Positions 52,601 through 62,332 of a stretch of DNA of 64,000 nucleotides are shown here, piece after piece. Under the pieces are notes generated by a model, which was not told where the DNA came from, did no database searches, and saw only the letters and a list, made by a program, of their open reading frames with translations. The stretch lies in the NCBI GenBank assembly GCA_005408345.1, contig SEMN01000016.1, positions 1,922,001 to 1,986,000 of the forward strand. Reading direction: 5' to 3'. The DNA is from Macquaria australasica. Lineage: Eukaryota > Chordata > Actinopteri > Centrarchiformes > Percichthyidae. The position numbers and the translations under genes were made by a program. Within the stretch, counting starts at the first letter, position 1. Each line of letters opens with the position of its first letter.

Positions 52601-54285
52601 TGTTGATGTAACCTATCCCCAGAGCGAGCAGAGAACCAAAATTGCAGACCACACAAAGAATGTCACGAACCTTACGCAAAAAACTGATGAGCCAGAGCAA
52701 CTGAGCCAAGCTGTGCTTTCAGAAAAGCCTTTCCCATGGGCTGCTGAGCTTTAGTCTACAGATCACTAGAGCTGGAACTCCTCAGTTTGATGATTATTCA
52801 TATCTGAGACAATCAAACAGCCTTATCAAATTTCTTTTGAATCAGGGCTGCTGTATTCCTGTGTTATGCTGAAGACTTTTATGAACAACAACCACAGGGA
52901 AATACCATTAAATCCAGCCTGCTGTCCTGTTGAATGAGTCTGAGCTCTGACCTGCGTAAAACCCCTCCCAGGAGCGAGGCGTTGAGGCACTCAGGGGGTG
53001 ACAGACGTCTCTGGACCTCGGCCACGGTAACCTTGTACTTGGATGTGGAGCTCAGCAAGGAAAGACGGCCCGGTACGGAGCAGAATACCTCTGTTGGGTT
53101 TGATACCATGCCCAACAGGGACTCTTTCTGGAAAGGAAGACCCAGCGCGTTGCCTTTGGGTAGAGTGACAGGACCTGGTGGGTGAGGAACAAAAATAAAT
53201 AAATAAATGGGTAAGATGAAGAGTGAAACAGTTCAAAGAGAAAAGAAAAAAAATTCTGGTTGTACAATCGAATTTGTTTGTATATGCACTTTTCCTGTGT
53301 ATGTACATAAGCTCTAATCATCCTAATCCTTTCTTTGCAACAGAGAATCTGTGTTTTATTGTACGTAATCACAAGGAAGAGTGTGTATGCAGCTCTGCAC
53401 GACTGAGAAAACCAGTGTCTGCTGTAGGAAACTATACAAAAGACAACTACTGACGACTTTTGAAATATTGTGTTGTTTTCCAAACATTGGAGGCCTGATG
53501 GTTAAACAGCTAAAATGCCCTCATGCCAAACACCATCCACAAACAGGTACACACATACAAACTGCCCCTCATCTAATCCACAGATACACCTCAGTACTGT
53601 TTATTATTTGGTGTCACGGGCTCTAGGTACTCTAGACACTATGTGTGTTTTTTGCTGGTTCTAAAGTTAGACGAAATTTTCAACCCCCCACAAAAGCACT
53701 GACAGGCATCGGACAAACAAAACAGTACAGCACACTACAAAACATAGCTATCTTCATCCTCACCCGCAAGAATGCCCCCCTGATAATAAGTCCTCTGTAA
53801 GCGATCAAGGTTCCTGCCACCTCGTAGTCCTAATACTGAGACAGAAATCACAGAGTCACATGAGTACTTTAAGGCTCCTCTGGGGCACATGGTTGGGAAT
53901 GACATGCCATTGTTTACAAGTGGAAAACCTAGATTGCCCATAGCGTGCCCTTGAGCATGAGAACAATATAATGAGCCATCGCTGATTTCCGTAACAAATA
54001 GAGACTGGTTGGTTTATTGTGCTGTGCAAATGGCTTTCTGCTTGTAACTATGCAGCGCAATATTATAACACTTTTTGCTCTTATGCTTTTGAAAAAAACA
54101 ACACCGTATTCAACCATAAAATATCACGTAAATGTTATTGAATTAACCACACCACTGTGATATTGGTCAGGCATGATAATGAGAAACTAAAGCATGGGAT
54201 TTATATTTTAAAATTAAAGGTAAAACCTGTCTTCATATAATTAAAGGTGTATTGTAGTTTTATAGATTTTTACAGAATTAAATGA

Positions 54286-54349
<64 letters not shown>

Positions 54350-56340
54350 GCTTCTGTATGGTTCAAATACATGTAGAAAGCAAAGCAGTAGAACAATGTT
54401 GCTCAAGCTGATCTTTCTCTGACTCAAAGTCTGTTTAATGAAGCCCTGATGACAAAACAGCAGGAATAAGTTCTCCCTCAAAACAGTTCATGTCCCAACA
54501 AATTACTAAACTGTCCTTCACATGCAAGCCTAATGCCACACCCTGCCAAAAGCTGGTTCTGCAGAGCCACAACACTGCTTCAAGATCAACTCGTAATTTC
54601 CTGTTAGCATGAACTGAAAAGAGCTGCAATTGCAAGCTTAACCAGCCTAACGATGATCCAAAGCGCTCCTCTTCTCTCACAGTCAACACCGAGGTTGTGA
54701 GATTGCTCAATTTTCGTGTCTTGTCAATAGCCTGTCATTTTTGAAAGGGATCAGTTCTTTCCCACTGGGCATCCATTCAAGCACCTCCACCAACAGAATA
54801 GGCTAAGGATCATATCAAGCTTAGATAAGTGCATCTCGTGGCTATGAGGATTATCAGTGTATGCAGTGCAAGTACAAATACAAGACTCCTCCTTTGCTGT
54901 ACTCTCGCACTGAGTGCCCTGACATGCCACTATAGAAGTAATTGTTATGACAATTCCAAGTATGTAGAGAACAAAAGAAAATACGGCCCTTACAGTAAAT
55001 TTCCGGCCCTTGCCAGTAATTACTGCATCTTTATTTGGTTGTACAAAGGCACATGTACCCCAGGCAGCATTTTCCAAAACTTGTTTTCCTTTATTTTTCA
55101 AATGAACAGAACTGTGGTTCTTTGGCACTAAAGATTAGATTAGTCACAAACGTCGCGTAAACTCACCTTTTTTGATGACTGTCTGATCTGCCATAATAAT
55201 ACTGTGGTCATCTACATGCTGATAAAAAAAGAACAAAAGCAGCAATAAGCAATCACATGCATTGTTGAAAAAAAATCTGAAATCAATTTCTGTCAAAATA
55301 TTCAACATCTGTTCCAATGACTCTTTGTCTCTTTTGCCTCTTTCATGCAAGACAAAGATGGTTGTATTTTAATCTCCTATGTAATCAAAATAATGCCCCT
55401 ATAACCTAAGGAATTAACTTTAGCTTTGTTGTCTGCTTGAGTGGTAGCCTATTATTTGGCTACCTGTGTCATAAGTGATCTCACACACATACAGCATGCA
55501 TGCACGCACGCACACCTCACACACTTTAGCCTCTAAACTGTAATTTCAAGTATCTCATCTCTCCAACTCAATCAAAATTCCACTCACTTGAACATCCTCC
55601 AGTCCGTGTCCCATGTCGTGCATCCCCATATTATCACCAATAACCGACGACTCTATGCTGTGCGGGTGTGGGGGCAGCAGCTCCGGCCGGCGGAACCCTT
55701 CCCTCCTCACCCCGGACGATCCTCCCTCCAGGCCCAGGATCTGACTCGCCAGTCCGCTCCTCCCGTGCGCGACGAGCCCATCCTGGCCCTGCCGGCCGGG
55801 CCACGCCTGCTGCTGGTTCGACGACGGCGACTGGTGGATGGAGTTGATGTTGAAAGGGTCGCCGAGGTGGGAGTAGGGGTCACTGGACTGCGGGTAGGAG
55901 ATGGGCTGGTAGGGAGGCGGGAAGTACGGGGGCTGGAAGTCCGAACTGGCCGAGTGTGAGAGGGAGGGAGACGGGCTGTAGAGGTGCTGACTGACCGCTG
56001 GCAGGTGAGGCAGCCGGGGGTTCCCATTGCTGTTGCCGTCGTGCCTTTCCTGAGGGACGGAAGAGACAAGGCAGCTGTGAGACATGACATTTGTCCCACA
56101 AGGGAATCGAGTGTCTGTTACCCACTGGCATGATGTCCACTGAAGATAAAGGCTTAGAGAGAGCGTGAATAGCCTATATATAGACTAAAAATGTATTATT
56201 AACGTAGGCTATATTTTATTAGGCTATAGCGTGGGAAAGAAAGGTACCTTATTATTTAAATTAAATTGGTAATTCTTTATAAATTAGCGTAATAAATTAG
56301 CCTATGCTACGTTTGGAAAATATTGTTTTTTATATTAGGC

Positions 56341-56385
<45 letters not shown>

Positions 56386-56754
56386 CAGGTCTGTTACTGT
56401 TGTTGTTTTTGCTGTTATAGAAATAATTATGCATTTTTTCTGAAAATTGCGTCTTTCTTTTACAGTTGTAGGCGTCTCTCAACTTTTTTTAAAAACTGAC
56501 TTTTTAACAGTTTTTGCCCCCCTGTTGTCGTCTGTTATGCTGGCTGTTTAGGATTTCCATTTATCTCCCTTTACCTTATTTTATCACTACCACTGACATA
56601 TGATAAAAATCAAACCATTGTCACCGTTGTCGTTGAATGGCAAACTTTTGTTCGATGTCAATCAAAAGGAACTTTTCCCTCTTTTTGCATCTCTATCGAA
56701 ACTCACCTCGCAGTCATCCTCATATTTCACGTTGTCGGCTAATTTCCACAACAT
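49380..56754 (-). CDS. tfap2c: tfap2c, transcription factor AP-2 gamma, full coding region (7 exons)
   Basis: Spliced coding sequence, exons in transcript order: 56707-56754, 55588-56049, 55167-55218, 52952-53174, 51531-51649, 49922-50063, 49380-49674 (ending TGA). All introns are GT...AG, phases agree, and the product is 446 residues (human AP-2 gamma is about 450). AP-2 proteins are nuclear dimeric activators or repressors that bind GCCNNNGGC-like sites; this paralogue acts in early ectoderm, neural crest and germline or trophoblast lineages of vertebrates (family knowledge). Visible parts: N-terminal SUMO consensus VKYE at residues 9-12, a Pro/Tyr-rich activation domain with a PPPY motif at 60-63, a basic DNA-binding region about 219-300, a helix-span-helix dimerisation region to about 415, and the KHRK C terminus. 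The gamma assignment over alpha or beta rests on exon 2 features (NSNGNPR, QHLYSP, DPYSHLGD, QQQAWPGRQ). MLWK is the first in-frame ATG in exon 1. Confidence 0.95.
49922..50063 (-). CDS. tfap2c: tfap2c coding exon 6, helix-span-helix
   Basis: 142 nt, acceptor ttcttctcttag|GTGAAG, donor GCCAA|gtaagt. Residues 302-349, starting EAVHLARDFGYVCETEF and ending RKNMLLAAK with the last codon split. It is not evident as a single open frame of its own, so it was placed from conserved sequence and splice sites. Length and phase match the family. Confidence 0.94.
50064..51530 (-). other. tfap2c: tfap2c intron 5
   Basis: 1.47 kb intron between exons 5 and 6, GT...AG, with no repeat or coding signal. The other long introns are 51650-52951 (intron 4, with a GT-rich patch around 52335-52370) and 56050-56706 (intron 1). 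Intron 6 is 247 nt (49675-49921) and intron 2 is 369 nt (55219-55587). Confidence 0.85.
51531..51649 (-). CDS. tfap2c: tfap2c coding exon 5, basic region
   Basis: 119 nt, acceptor ttctgcag|GGCCAAG, donor GTAGAAG|gtatga. Residues 263-301 begin AKSKNGGRSLREKLDKIG and end NVTLLTSLVE. It is the most conserved AP-2 exon, with the basic cluster and the start of the helix-span-helix. Confidence 0.95.
52952..53174 (-). CDS. tfap2c: tfap2c coding exon 4, start of DNA-binding region
   Basis: 223 nt, acceptor cacccaccag|GTCCTG, donor CGCAG|gtcagag. Residues 188-262. Contains the near-invariant block NPTEVFCSVPGRLSLLSS followed by TSKYKVTVAEVQRRLSPPEC and LNASLLGGVLRR, the proximal part of the AP-2 basic region. 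Confidence 0.95.
53175..55166 (-). other. tfap2c: tfap2c intron 3
   Basis: 2.0 kb intron between exons 3 and 4. Apart from the ATCT microsatellite there is AT-rich unique sequence. Open frames here carry no recognisable domains. Confidence 0.85.
54286..54349. repeat. (ATCT)16 tetranucleotide repeat in tfap2c intron 3
   Basis: About 64 bp of uninterrupted ATCT units (GATA on the other strand), probably length-polymorphic. Confidence 0.97.
55167..55218 (-). CDS. tfap2c: tfap2c coding exon 3
   Basis: 52-nt micro-exon, acceptor tatcag|CATGTA, donor AAAAAAG|gtgagt. Encodes HVDDHSIIMADQTVIKK plus the first base of Gly188. The DQTVIKKG stretch is diagnostic for AP-2 alpha and gamma. Exon length and phase match the family pattern. 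Confidence 0.93.
55588..56049 (-). CDS. tfap2c: tfap2c coding exon 2, transactivation domain
   Basis: 462 nt, 154 residues (17-170), phase 0 at both ends: acceptor ctcag|GAAAGG, donor CAA|gtgagt. Rich in Pro, Ser, Tyr and Gln. It contains FQPPYFPPPYQP with the PPPY motif, a WW-domain ligand in AP-2 proteins. It is more GC- and CpG-rich than its surroundings. A 123-codon plus-strand open frame over the same bases is an antisense shadow. Confidence 0.95.
56341..56385. repeat. (ATT)n microsatellite in tfap2c intron 1
   Basis: 45 bp of nearly perfect ATT trinucleotide repeat, in the intron between canonical exon 1 and exon 2. Confidence 0.95.
56707..56754 (-). CDS. tfap2c: tfap2c coding exon 1 (canonical start)
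   Basis: Encodes MLWKLADNVKYEDDCE, 16 residues, the classic AP-2 first exon. It ends in phase 0 at GAG|gtgagt. The ATG has A at -3. The frame stays open for 85 codons upstream but contains no ATG, so MLWK is the initiator and the upstream part is 5' UTR and promoter. Lysine 10 in VKYE matches the conserved AP-2 SUMO acceptor. Confidence 0.93.
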
Positions 56755-57009
56755 TCTGACAGAGAAAAAGGGATCTCCGTTACATAAAACGAGTAAATGA
56801 AAAAGAAAAAAATGTTGTCGCCTGCGAGTTAATCCAGGTATGAATAAATTAAGAGTTTCCTGGTGATCATCAACCCCGTTGTTCTTCAGCTGCGGCGAAG
56901 AGGCGAAGTTGTGGGTGAAGGCTGAAGGGGCGAACTGACCGACCGACTGACTATCCAACCGCAGATATGAGTTTCCACAGCCACTATGAGAGAAAATAAT
57001 CGGTGTCAA

Positions 57010-57260
57010 GCAATATTTCCCCCCTCTCCGGTCAATGTGCTCTGTAGTTCTGTTGTGGAAGTGGGCGAAAACAGCGCATATAAGAAACTTGACTCCCTCT
57101 TATGGACAAAACAGCGACGTTCAGTCTTATTGGCGCATGCATGAGCACTGTACTATATCTGCACAGCAGCTCCGAGTGGGCGTCACCCTGCTCGATGACG
57201 TCAGTGAAAAGGGAACATGAAAATATAGCTGATTGGCGGGACAGCGATCCAATCAGAATT
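57010..57260 (-). promoter_or_regulatory. tfap2c: canonical tfap2c promoter region
   Basis: Upstream of canonical exon 1. A full palindromic CRE, TGACGTCA, lies at 57196-57203. CCAAT boxes lie near 57231-57236 (minus orientation) and 57249-57254 (plus orientation), with AT-rich TATA-like stretches between them and the exon and several CpGs. The transcription start was not determined. Confidence 0.55.
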
Positions 57261-57568
57261 CTGTCCGTATGTACAGAGTCAGACTTAAACCCATGGACTT
57301 TACTATAGCCAACTTTTCATGGCTTACAGTTAGTGAAGTCTAGGCCTACTAGTTTGTTTATGTCTCCTCAAGGCCCATTAGAAACTTGAAGACAGGGCTT
57401 TTGAATGTGAGGACACCTGCAGGCTCTGTTTTAGAGTCACATTCCTTATATACACACACTGAAATCGATGGTTAAGAGATTCAATATTATTGTTCTTAAA
57501 ATATTCATTCACTTATTAAGGAAACAATTTATTTTCACTTCCACAATATTTCTTTTTTTTATTACGAG

Positions 57569-57589
57569 TCTGGTACAATTTGTACCAGA
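57569..57589. repeat. 21-bp palindrome upstream of tfap2c
   Basis: TCTGGTACAA, a single central T, TTGTACCAGA. A dyad of this length may bind a dimeric factor; the factor is not identified. Confidence 0.9.
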
Positions 57590-57627
57590 ACCAACACGAC
57601 TCGGATAAAGTAAAGTTGCAGTGACGG

Positions 57628-57692
57628 GTTGCTAGGTTACTGAGTGCATCTTGGTGAAGTTATGACGCTAAATGGAATGCCTCTTGGCCAAT
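57628..57692 (+). promoter_or_regulatory. X-box-like (RFX) motif and CCAAT box
   Basis: GTTGCTAGGTTAC at 57628-57640 resembles the RFX X-box (GTTGCC..GGTAAC type). A plus-orientation CCAATCA follows at 57688-57694, about 60 bp before a plus-strand ATG. The order is that of a promoter reading rightward, away from tfap2c. Confidence 0.45.
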
Positions 57693-57750
57693 CATCTTGC
57701 TCGGTTCGAGATGTTCAATTAGAAGAGAAGCGACATGTTATCTATTTATC

Positions 57751-57801
57751 ATGACAGAAAAAATGCATGTGTTTTCACAGAGCGGTGGTGATGAGTTTTT
57801 T
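57751..57801 (+). CDS. candidate first coding exon of an unrecognised plus-strand gene
   Basis: The ATG at 57751 opens MTEKMHVFSQSGGDEFF, 17 codons, ending exactly at a strong donor (gtaagtagg) in phase 0. X-box and CCAAT motifs lie 60-125 bp upstream. I do not recognise the peptide and no downstream exon is established. A frame open from a good acceptor at about 60880 to the stop near 61095 is phase-compatible but equally unrecognised. It could be a real small gene, a lncRNA start, or chance. Confidence 0.22.
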
Positions 57802-57942
57802 GTAAGTAGGTTAATAAAACCTATTAGTTGTATTACTGATGTTAAAGTCTTATATATAAATAATTTCATTTTGCAATTACGTGTTTATTTAATTACACAT
57901 AATCATGCCAAGTATTATTTTGATTATGTTGTTTACACATTG

Positions 57943-57944
<2 letters not shown>

Positions 57945-57973
<29 letters not shown>

Positions 57974-58000
57974 GCATTAGTAGTAGTAGTAGTAGTAGTA
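57945..58000. repeat. (ATT)n and (TAG)n trinucleotide repeats
   Basis: An ATT run at about 57945-57973 followed after a few bases by a TAG run at about 57978-58000, in the rtf2-tfap2c interval. Confidence 0.93.
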
Positions 58001-58141
58001 AGTAGTCGCATTTACTGTTACTACTGAAGTAGAATAATAGCCTTCTGTATGTTCTTTTTGCGTGCAACTTAACTTGACTAAATCCTTAGGCTCATCGTAT
58101 TTACCAAAATTAGCAAGATATCAAGATAATGCAGCTTTTCG

Positions 58142-58171
58142 ATTTGAATGCCTAATAATAGGCATTCAAAT
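58142..58171. repeat. perfect 13-bp inverted repeat, 4-nt loop
   Basis: ATTTGAATGCCTA, loop ATAA, TAGGCATTCAAAT. The arms are exactly complementary. It lies between the two tfap2c first exons, function unknown. Confidence 0.95.
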
Positions 58172-58296
58172 GAACCCATGACATTTTAATGTCGGTGTTT
58201 CCCAGTGGTGGTTAACTGCTTGTTTCAAACCACAATAAGTCCGAGGGTTTAGCAGCATCGTTCTCTCAAAAACCTCTAAAGCTCAAGGGATCTTGA

Positions 58297-58331
58297 GTAA
58301 ATGAAGTTCAGTCTTTCTTAACTTCATTTAC
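58297..58331. repeat. perfect 12-bp inverted repeat, 11-nt loop
   Basis: GTAAATGAAGTT, an 11-nt spacer, AACTTCATTTAC. A further smaller stem, CTCAAG-GGAT-CTTGAG, lies immediately before it at about 58282-58297. Confidence 0.95.
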
Positions 58332-59779
58332 ATTTTTGGTGGAGCTTTGCAATGTCCAAAACAAGGCTGCTTTGAAGCTTTGATATGCATCAAATCCCAA
58401 AGTGAGGACAAAATAAGTTTTTTTTTCTTTATTTAATTGTAACGACCTAACTATCCATTATTTTGTTAGGTTTTAGTCCATTTTATTTTAGCCGTTAAAC
58501 CTTTTAAATTCAGCATTATAAAAAATCTTCCTCAACGGAAAATAATGTAGGCTACTGTATGTCTATAATTTGAGTCATTTTATTAATTGGTTTTGTAGCC
58601 TATCATTGGACGAGTACTAAATGTCAGATTATAATTTGTGAGATTATTGGACAGACCTTTGTCTTTTAGGATAACAGCCTGTGGCGTCCGTCCACCCACG
58701 CTGTGATGATCGGCTGTGCATGGGAACAACAGGACGTGGGCGACTGAGGATTATCTTTTTTGCTTGTTGGTCCATTAGCTTGTTGTGATGCGAAGCACAA
58801 GTGAAATGCGCGCTGATTAAATGTTATTTTACGTTGGAAGAGACTCGGAGCAGACCTAAAGGAAGTTAGTCACGCTTGACCTGACGGTGATGTTTTGAAC
58901 GATCCTGGCGCTCAGCTTGTCATCTTAATGACAGTCGACTGCAGTGACAACCGGCTCAGCTGATGTCAGGTGTAAAGATTAAATGGATCCATGCCCGGAC
59001 AAATTAAAAATGCCATGCAAATCAATGAGAGAGTTCTGCTAAGTGATTTTTCAAGTGGTTTGCTATAGATATAGTGTCCATATATTCTGTAATATAGCCT
59101 AAGAAACCATATTTTAAGCCTGACTTATGATGTGGCTTTTCACAATAAAGAAATCCAATATTCGCCTTTTATTTATATTGAATACCAACAAATAGCTCCA
59201 AATAAAAGTCACTATGATATTCCGGTTATATTCATATACTGTAAATGATCTATATTATGTTATATAACCTATATTACGTTATATAGGCTACATGTTGCCC
59301 ATATTAGAGTATGCATAACTCAGTGGTGAGGATAGTGACTTTAACTGCATTTGATTCCCTTCTGTTCTTGCAAGACTTTATTCTCTTCTATAATTTGATA
59401 GAAAATAAAAAAATAAATATTATTGTGGTTATATTGTAAAAATCATGAAAGAGAAAAAAAACAAATATGCCTAACTATTATTTGTATTGAAAGCCTATTT
59501 CAAAGTATGTTTCAGTTTCGACCATAAACAGCACCACTGGTTTGTAATCCAGTAGCCTCAAACCAAATTACTCGAGGTTTTTGAGAGAATAAAGCCTTGG
59601 CCTCCTCGACATTAATCACGGGTTATTCAAAAGCGCATACGGCGCTGCGCGATTACAAACAGGTGATTATGGTGGAAAGTAATAAAACAAATGTAGGCTC
59701 AGCAGCAAAAGCGATAAACATGATGCGGGTTGTGTTAAACTAAGTCAGCTGTAAGAGGAAAATACACGAGTGAACTCAC

Positions 59780-59809
59780 CCTCCAGTCTATCCTCTCCAG
59801 TAAAGACAT
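59780..59809 (-). CDS. tfap2c: tfap2c alternative first coding exon
   Basis: Minus-strand ATG at 59807-59809 opens MSLLERIDWR, followed directly by a consensus donor gtgagttc in phase 0, so it joins exon 2 (ERHDG...) without a frame change. It resembles the known alternative AP-2 alpha start MSILAKMGDWQ before DRHDG. The predicted isoform has 440 residues and lacks the VKYE SUMO motif. It lies about 3 kb upstream of canonical exon 1, so its use implies a separate promoter. Expression was not tested. Confidence 0.8.
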
Positions 59810-59960
59810 CTGCAAGGCTCCAGTCACAGCAATCCCACTGAGACGCAGCGAATGAGTAAAACCATGAGAGGTTGCAGACTTCACCTGACGGTCGTGCAGT
59901 GCGCATGCGTCATTCAGTGTAATACACCTGAGCGGGATAAATCAAAACAATCCATCTATA
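59810..59960 (-). promoter_or_regulatory. tfap2c: putative upstream (alternative) tfap2c promoter
   Basis: Sequence just upstream of the alternative first exon. It contains TGCGCATGCG at 59901-59910, an NRF1-type element, within a local CpG-containing patch. The assignment rests on position and motif only. Confidence 0.4.
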
Positions 59961-61543
59961 GTTCCTCGATGAAAACCCGCATTTATTACGTTTCATATAA
60001 AGCAGCACGCACACTAAAATGGATTAAGGTGAGAAAAGGAGCGCACAAATGCATTAAAAACCATTAGGCTATATATATTTTTAAATAATGTAAGATTAAA
60101 ATAGGACTCACAGGATTAGAACCATAACCGAGATAGAATTATAGTTAATCTCACAATTATCTGCTATTGTTGAGGAAAAAAATAAACAATGTCATACAGT
60201 CTAAAGTTTTAAGAAAAGGTGGGAAAAAAAGACTTGAGGAAAATTCAAGATGATGTAATTCCACTCCCAAAGCCACATCGCCCCAGGCTGACCAAAAGAA
60301 TCTGCTTTCAAAAGCCACTGAAGCTTTTTAAGGCCTAAAATGGCTCCTGCTATCTGATCTCCCAAATACTTTAGCTTAAACTAATTAACAGATCAAAGTG
60401 TCTTCGCTATGCGGTTGAGAATGTAGCTTACACATCTCGTTCTGAGAAAATAACCTCACCTTTCTGATCTGCAGCCCTGACACCTGCCACAAAACATAGT
60501 CTCATCAGACAGTACAACTTTAAATTATTTGGAGGAATAATGCAAACAACGGTGCGTGTTTTACATTAAGATGTTCATATTTCTAAAAAGATTAATCTAA
60601 TTCCCATTTCCAGTGTCTAATTGAAAAAACAAACAAACAAACAAACAGCTGTATGAACTATTCTGTTTCTTGATAACAACACAATCGAACAGTTAGACTA
60701 CCAACTTTATTTGAATTCCAAATATTTATGCAGTATGGTCTTAATGAATGAAAGTTTAACATGAATGTTATATTAATCTTATTACAATTTATTACAAGGT
60801 TATAGTGAGTGCAAACGTTCTGATAAATATATTTAAAGATCCATTCAACAACTGTAAATCCCATACTTCTCTCCTGCAGGGTCTGGTAAATGTAGGCTAT
60901 CTTTACAAACATCCACTCAAGATCAGAAAATGTATCTTGGTGCTCCCAAAATTATGGGGCTCACATAAAGCCAATGCTATGCTTTTACAACAAACGAAAG
61001 GGCTGTTAGAAAATGCACCCGTCTTTCCTCCTGCATGCGCAAAGACAGAGTTTCTAAGGCTATTACTAACAAGAGGTCACTTAGGAAAAAAATAACTTAC
61101 ATGAGCTTATTTGGTTGTTATTATCGATGCATTATTTCTTTATGAGCCAACTATTAAACGATCTAACGTGCGCAGAAAGATATAAATCATCAACAAACAG
61201 GAAAACATGTCATCGACTGCAGCTGGATGAAGACAAGAGGACGCAGTGTTTATTTAAATGTTTTGCCACAATGATTGGATTATTTATGGTGTAACTTCCA
61301 TTTAATGAGAAGCAGGCAGACTCCCCTTTGTATGTTTTTTTTTTTTTACCCTGCGACCACAGCGGGAGTCTATAAAATCACACGGTGTGATAAGGACGCC
61401 TCTGCTGCCACCGTGTGGCTGCATCCTCGTATTACCACGGAGGCAACATCAATCAATCAATCTCCCTGATTGAGAAAGGATCAGTATTTGGATCGACTAT
61501 ATCTTAACTCATACAGACAGTTAAATACTCATGTAGGCGTATC

Positions 61544-61846
61544 CAGTGGTGGAATTTGGAAGCACATTTACTCATACTGTACTTGTACATTATTTGAAAC
61601 GTTCCCTCTTCAGCTGATTGTGAAAACAGCCTTCTAGTGTCAAACTCTGCACATACATAATTCTGCAGCATGAAGCTCAAACAAGTGAAGTAACAAGAAC
61701 AATTCTTTTTTTTTTTTTTATTAAAGTGAGACCTTTAGTAACATTTTTAATGCAGGACTGTTACTTGTAATTGAGCATTTTTACAGTGTTGTATTGCCCC
61801 TTTTACTTAAGTAAAAGATCTGAATAGACTACTTCTTGCATCACTG
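61544..61846. mobile_element. hAT-type MITE (non-autonomous DNA transposon)
   Basis: Starts CAGTGGTGGAATTTGGAAGC and ends GACTACTTCTTGCATCACTG, imperfect terminal inverted repeats of the very common teleost element CAGTGGTGGAA...TTCCACCACTG. The internal stretches ACATTTTTAATGCAGGACT and TACTTAAGTAAAAGATCTGA are also typical. Flanking 8-mers ggcgtatc and ggctatct look like a decayed target-site duplication. The element is 303 bp and non-coding. Confidence 0.85.
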
Positions 61847-62332
61847 GGCTATCTGATGGGAAGCTGCTGTTTTGATCTCCTGTATCATTAGAGGACATCT
61901 GAGCAAAACCATGTGTGGCAGCAACCAAGCAACAGGACGATGTCTGTTTCAGTAATATTTATAGAGTTAGATGCTGCCAGCTGCGTGTCCCCATCAACAC
62001 TCTGAACACTAAACCTCATAATAATATTATTTTCACATCTCTAAGCTGCTGTATGTAATACAGGCTTTTTATAGTTTGTTTTTGGTGTGAATTTTCCCTT
62101 GAAGGGCACAACAGGGAATTGTTGTTGTTGCTGCTGTCATCAGGTAATTACTGCTCTTCCTTGCACATATAGCATTGTGTAACTAAGCTTTATGATACAG
62201 GCGAAACACACAATAAAGGCAACTTATTGTGCATTTTACTTGTAATATAGGCTACACAGTACACAAATACACAGTGAGGAAAATTTAAAAAAAAAAATCA
62301 CCTTAATAGGATTGAATAGAAATTTATTTTGA

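Larger units (their letters stand above)
58340..61540. other. rtf2-tfap2c intergenic and tfap2c 5' region
   Basis: Between the inverted repeats and the MITE. 58660-59000 is a CpG-containing complex block; 59540-59960 holds the alternative tfap2c exon and its promoter; 60000-61500 is AT-rich unique sequence. No other coding exon is established. Confidence 0.6.

Noticed and set aside
55588..55959. 123-codon plus-strand frame
   Set aside because: Antisense shadow of tfap2c exon 2, caused by its GC-rich codons.
56755..57009. 85-codon in-frame extension upstream of MLWK
   Set aside because: The frame is open but has no ATG (it begins with TTG), and AP-2 proteins start at MLWK; treated as 5' UTR and promoter.
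58142..58171. microRNA precursor
   Set aside because: The stem is only 13 bp with a 4-nt loop, too short for a Dicer substrate.
60805..61095. 96-codon plus-strand frame as an independent gene
   Set aside because: It starts at GTG, not ATG; only considered as a possible downstream exon of the 57751 candidate.
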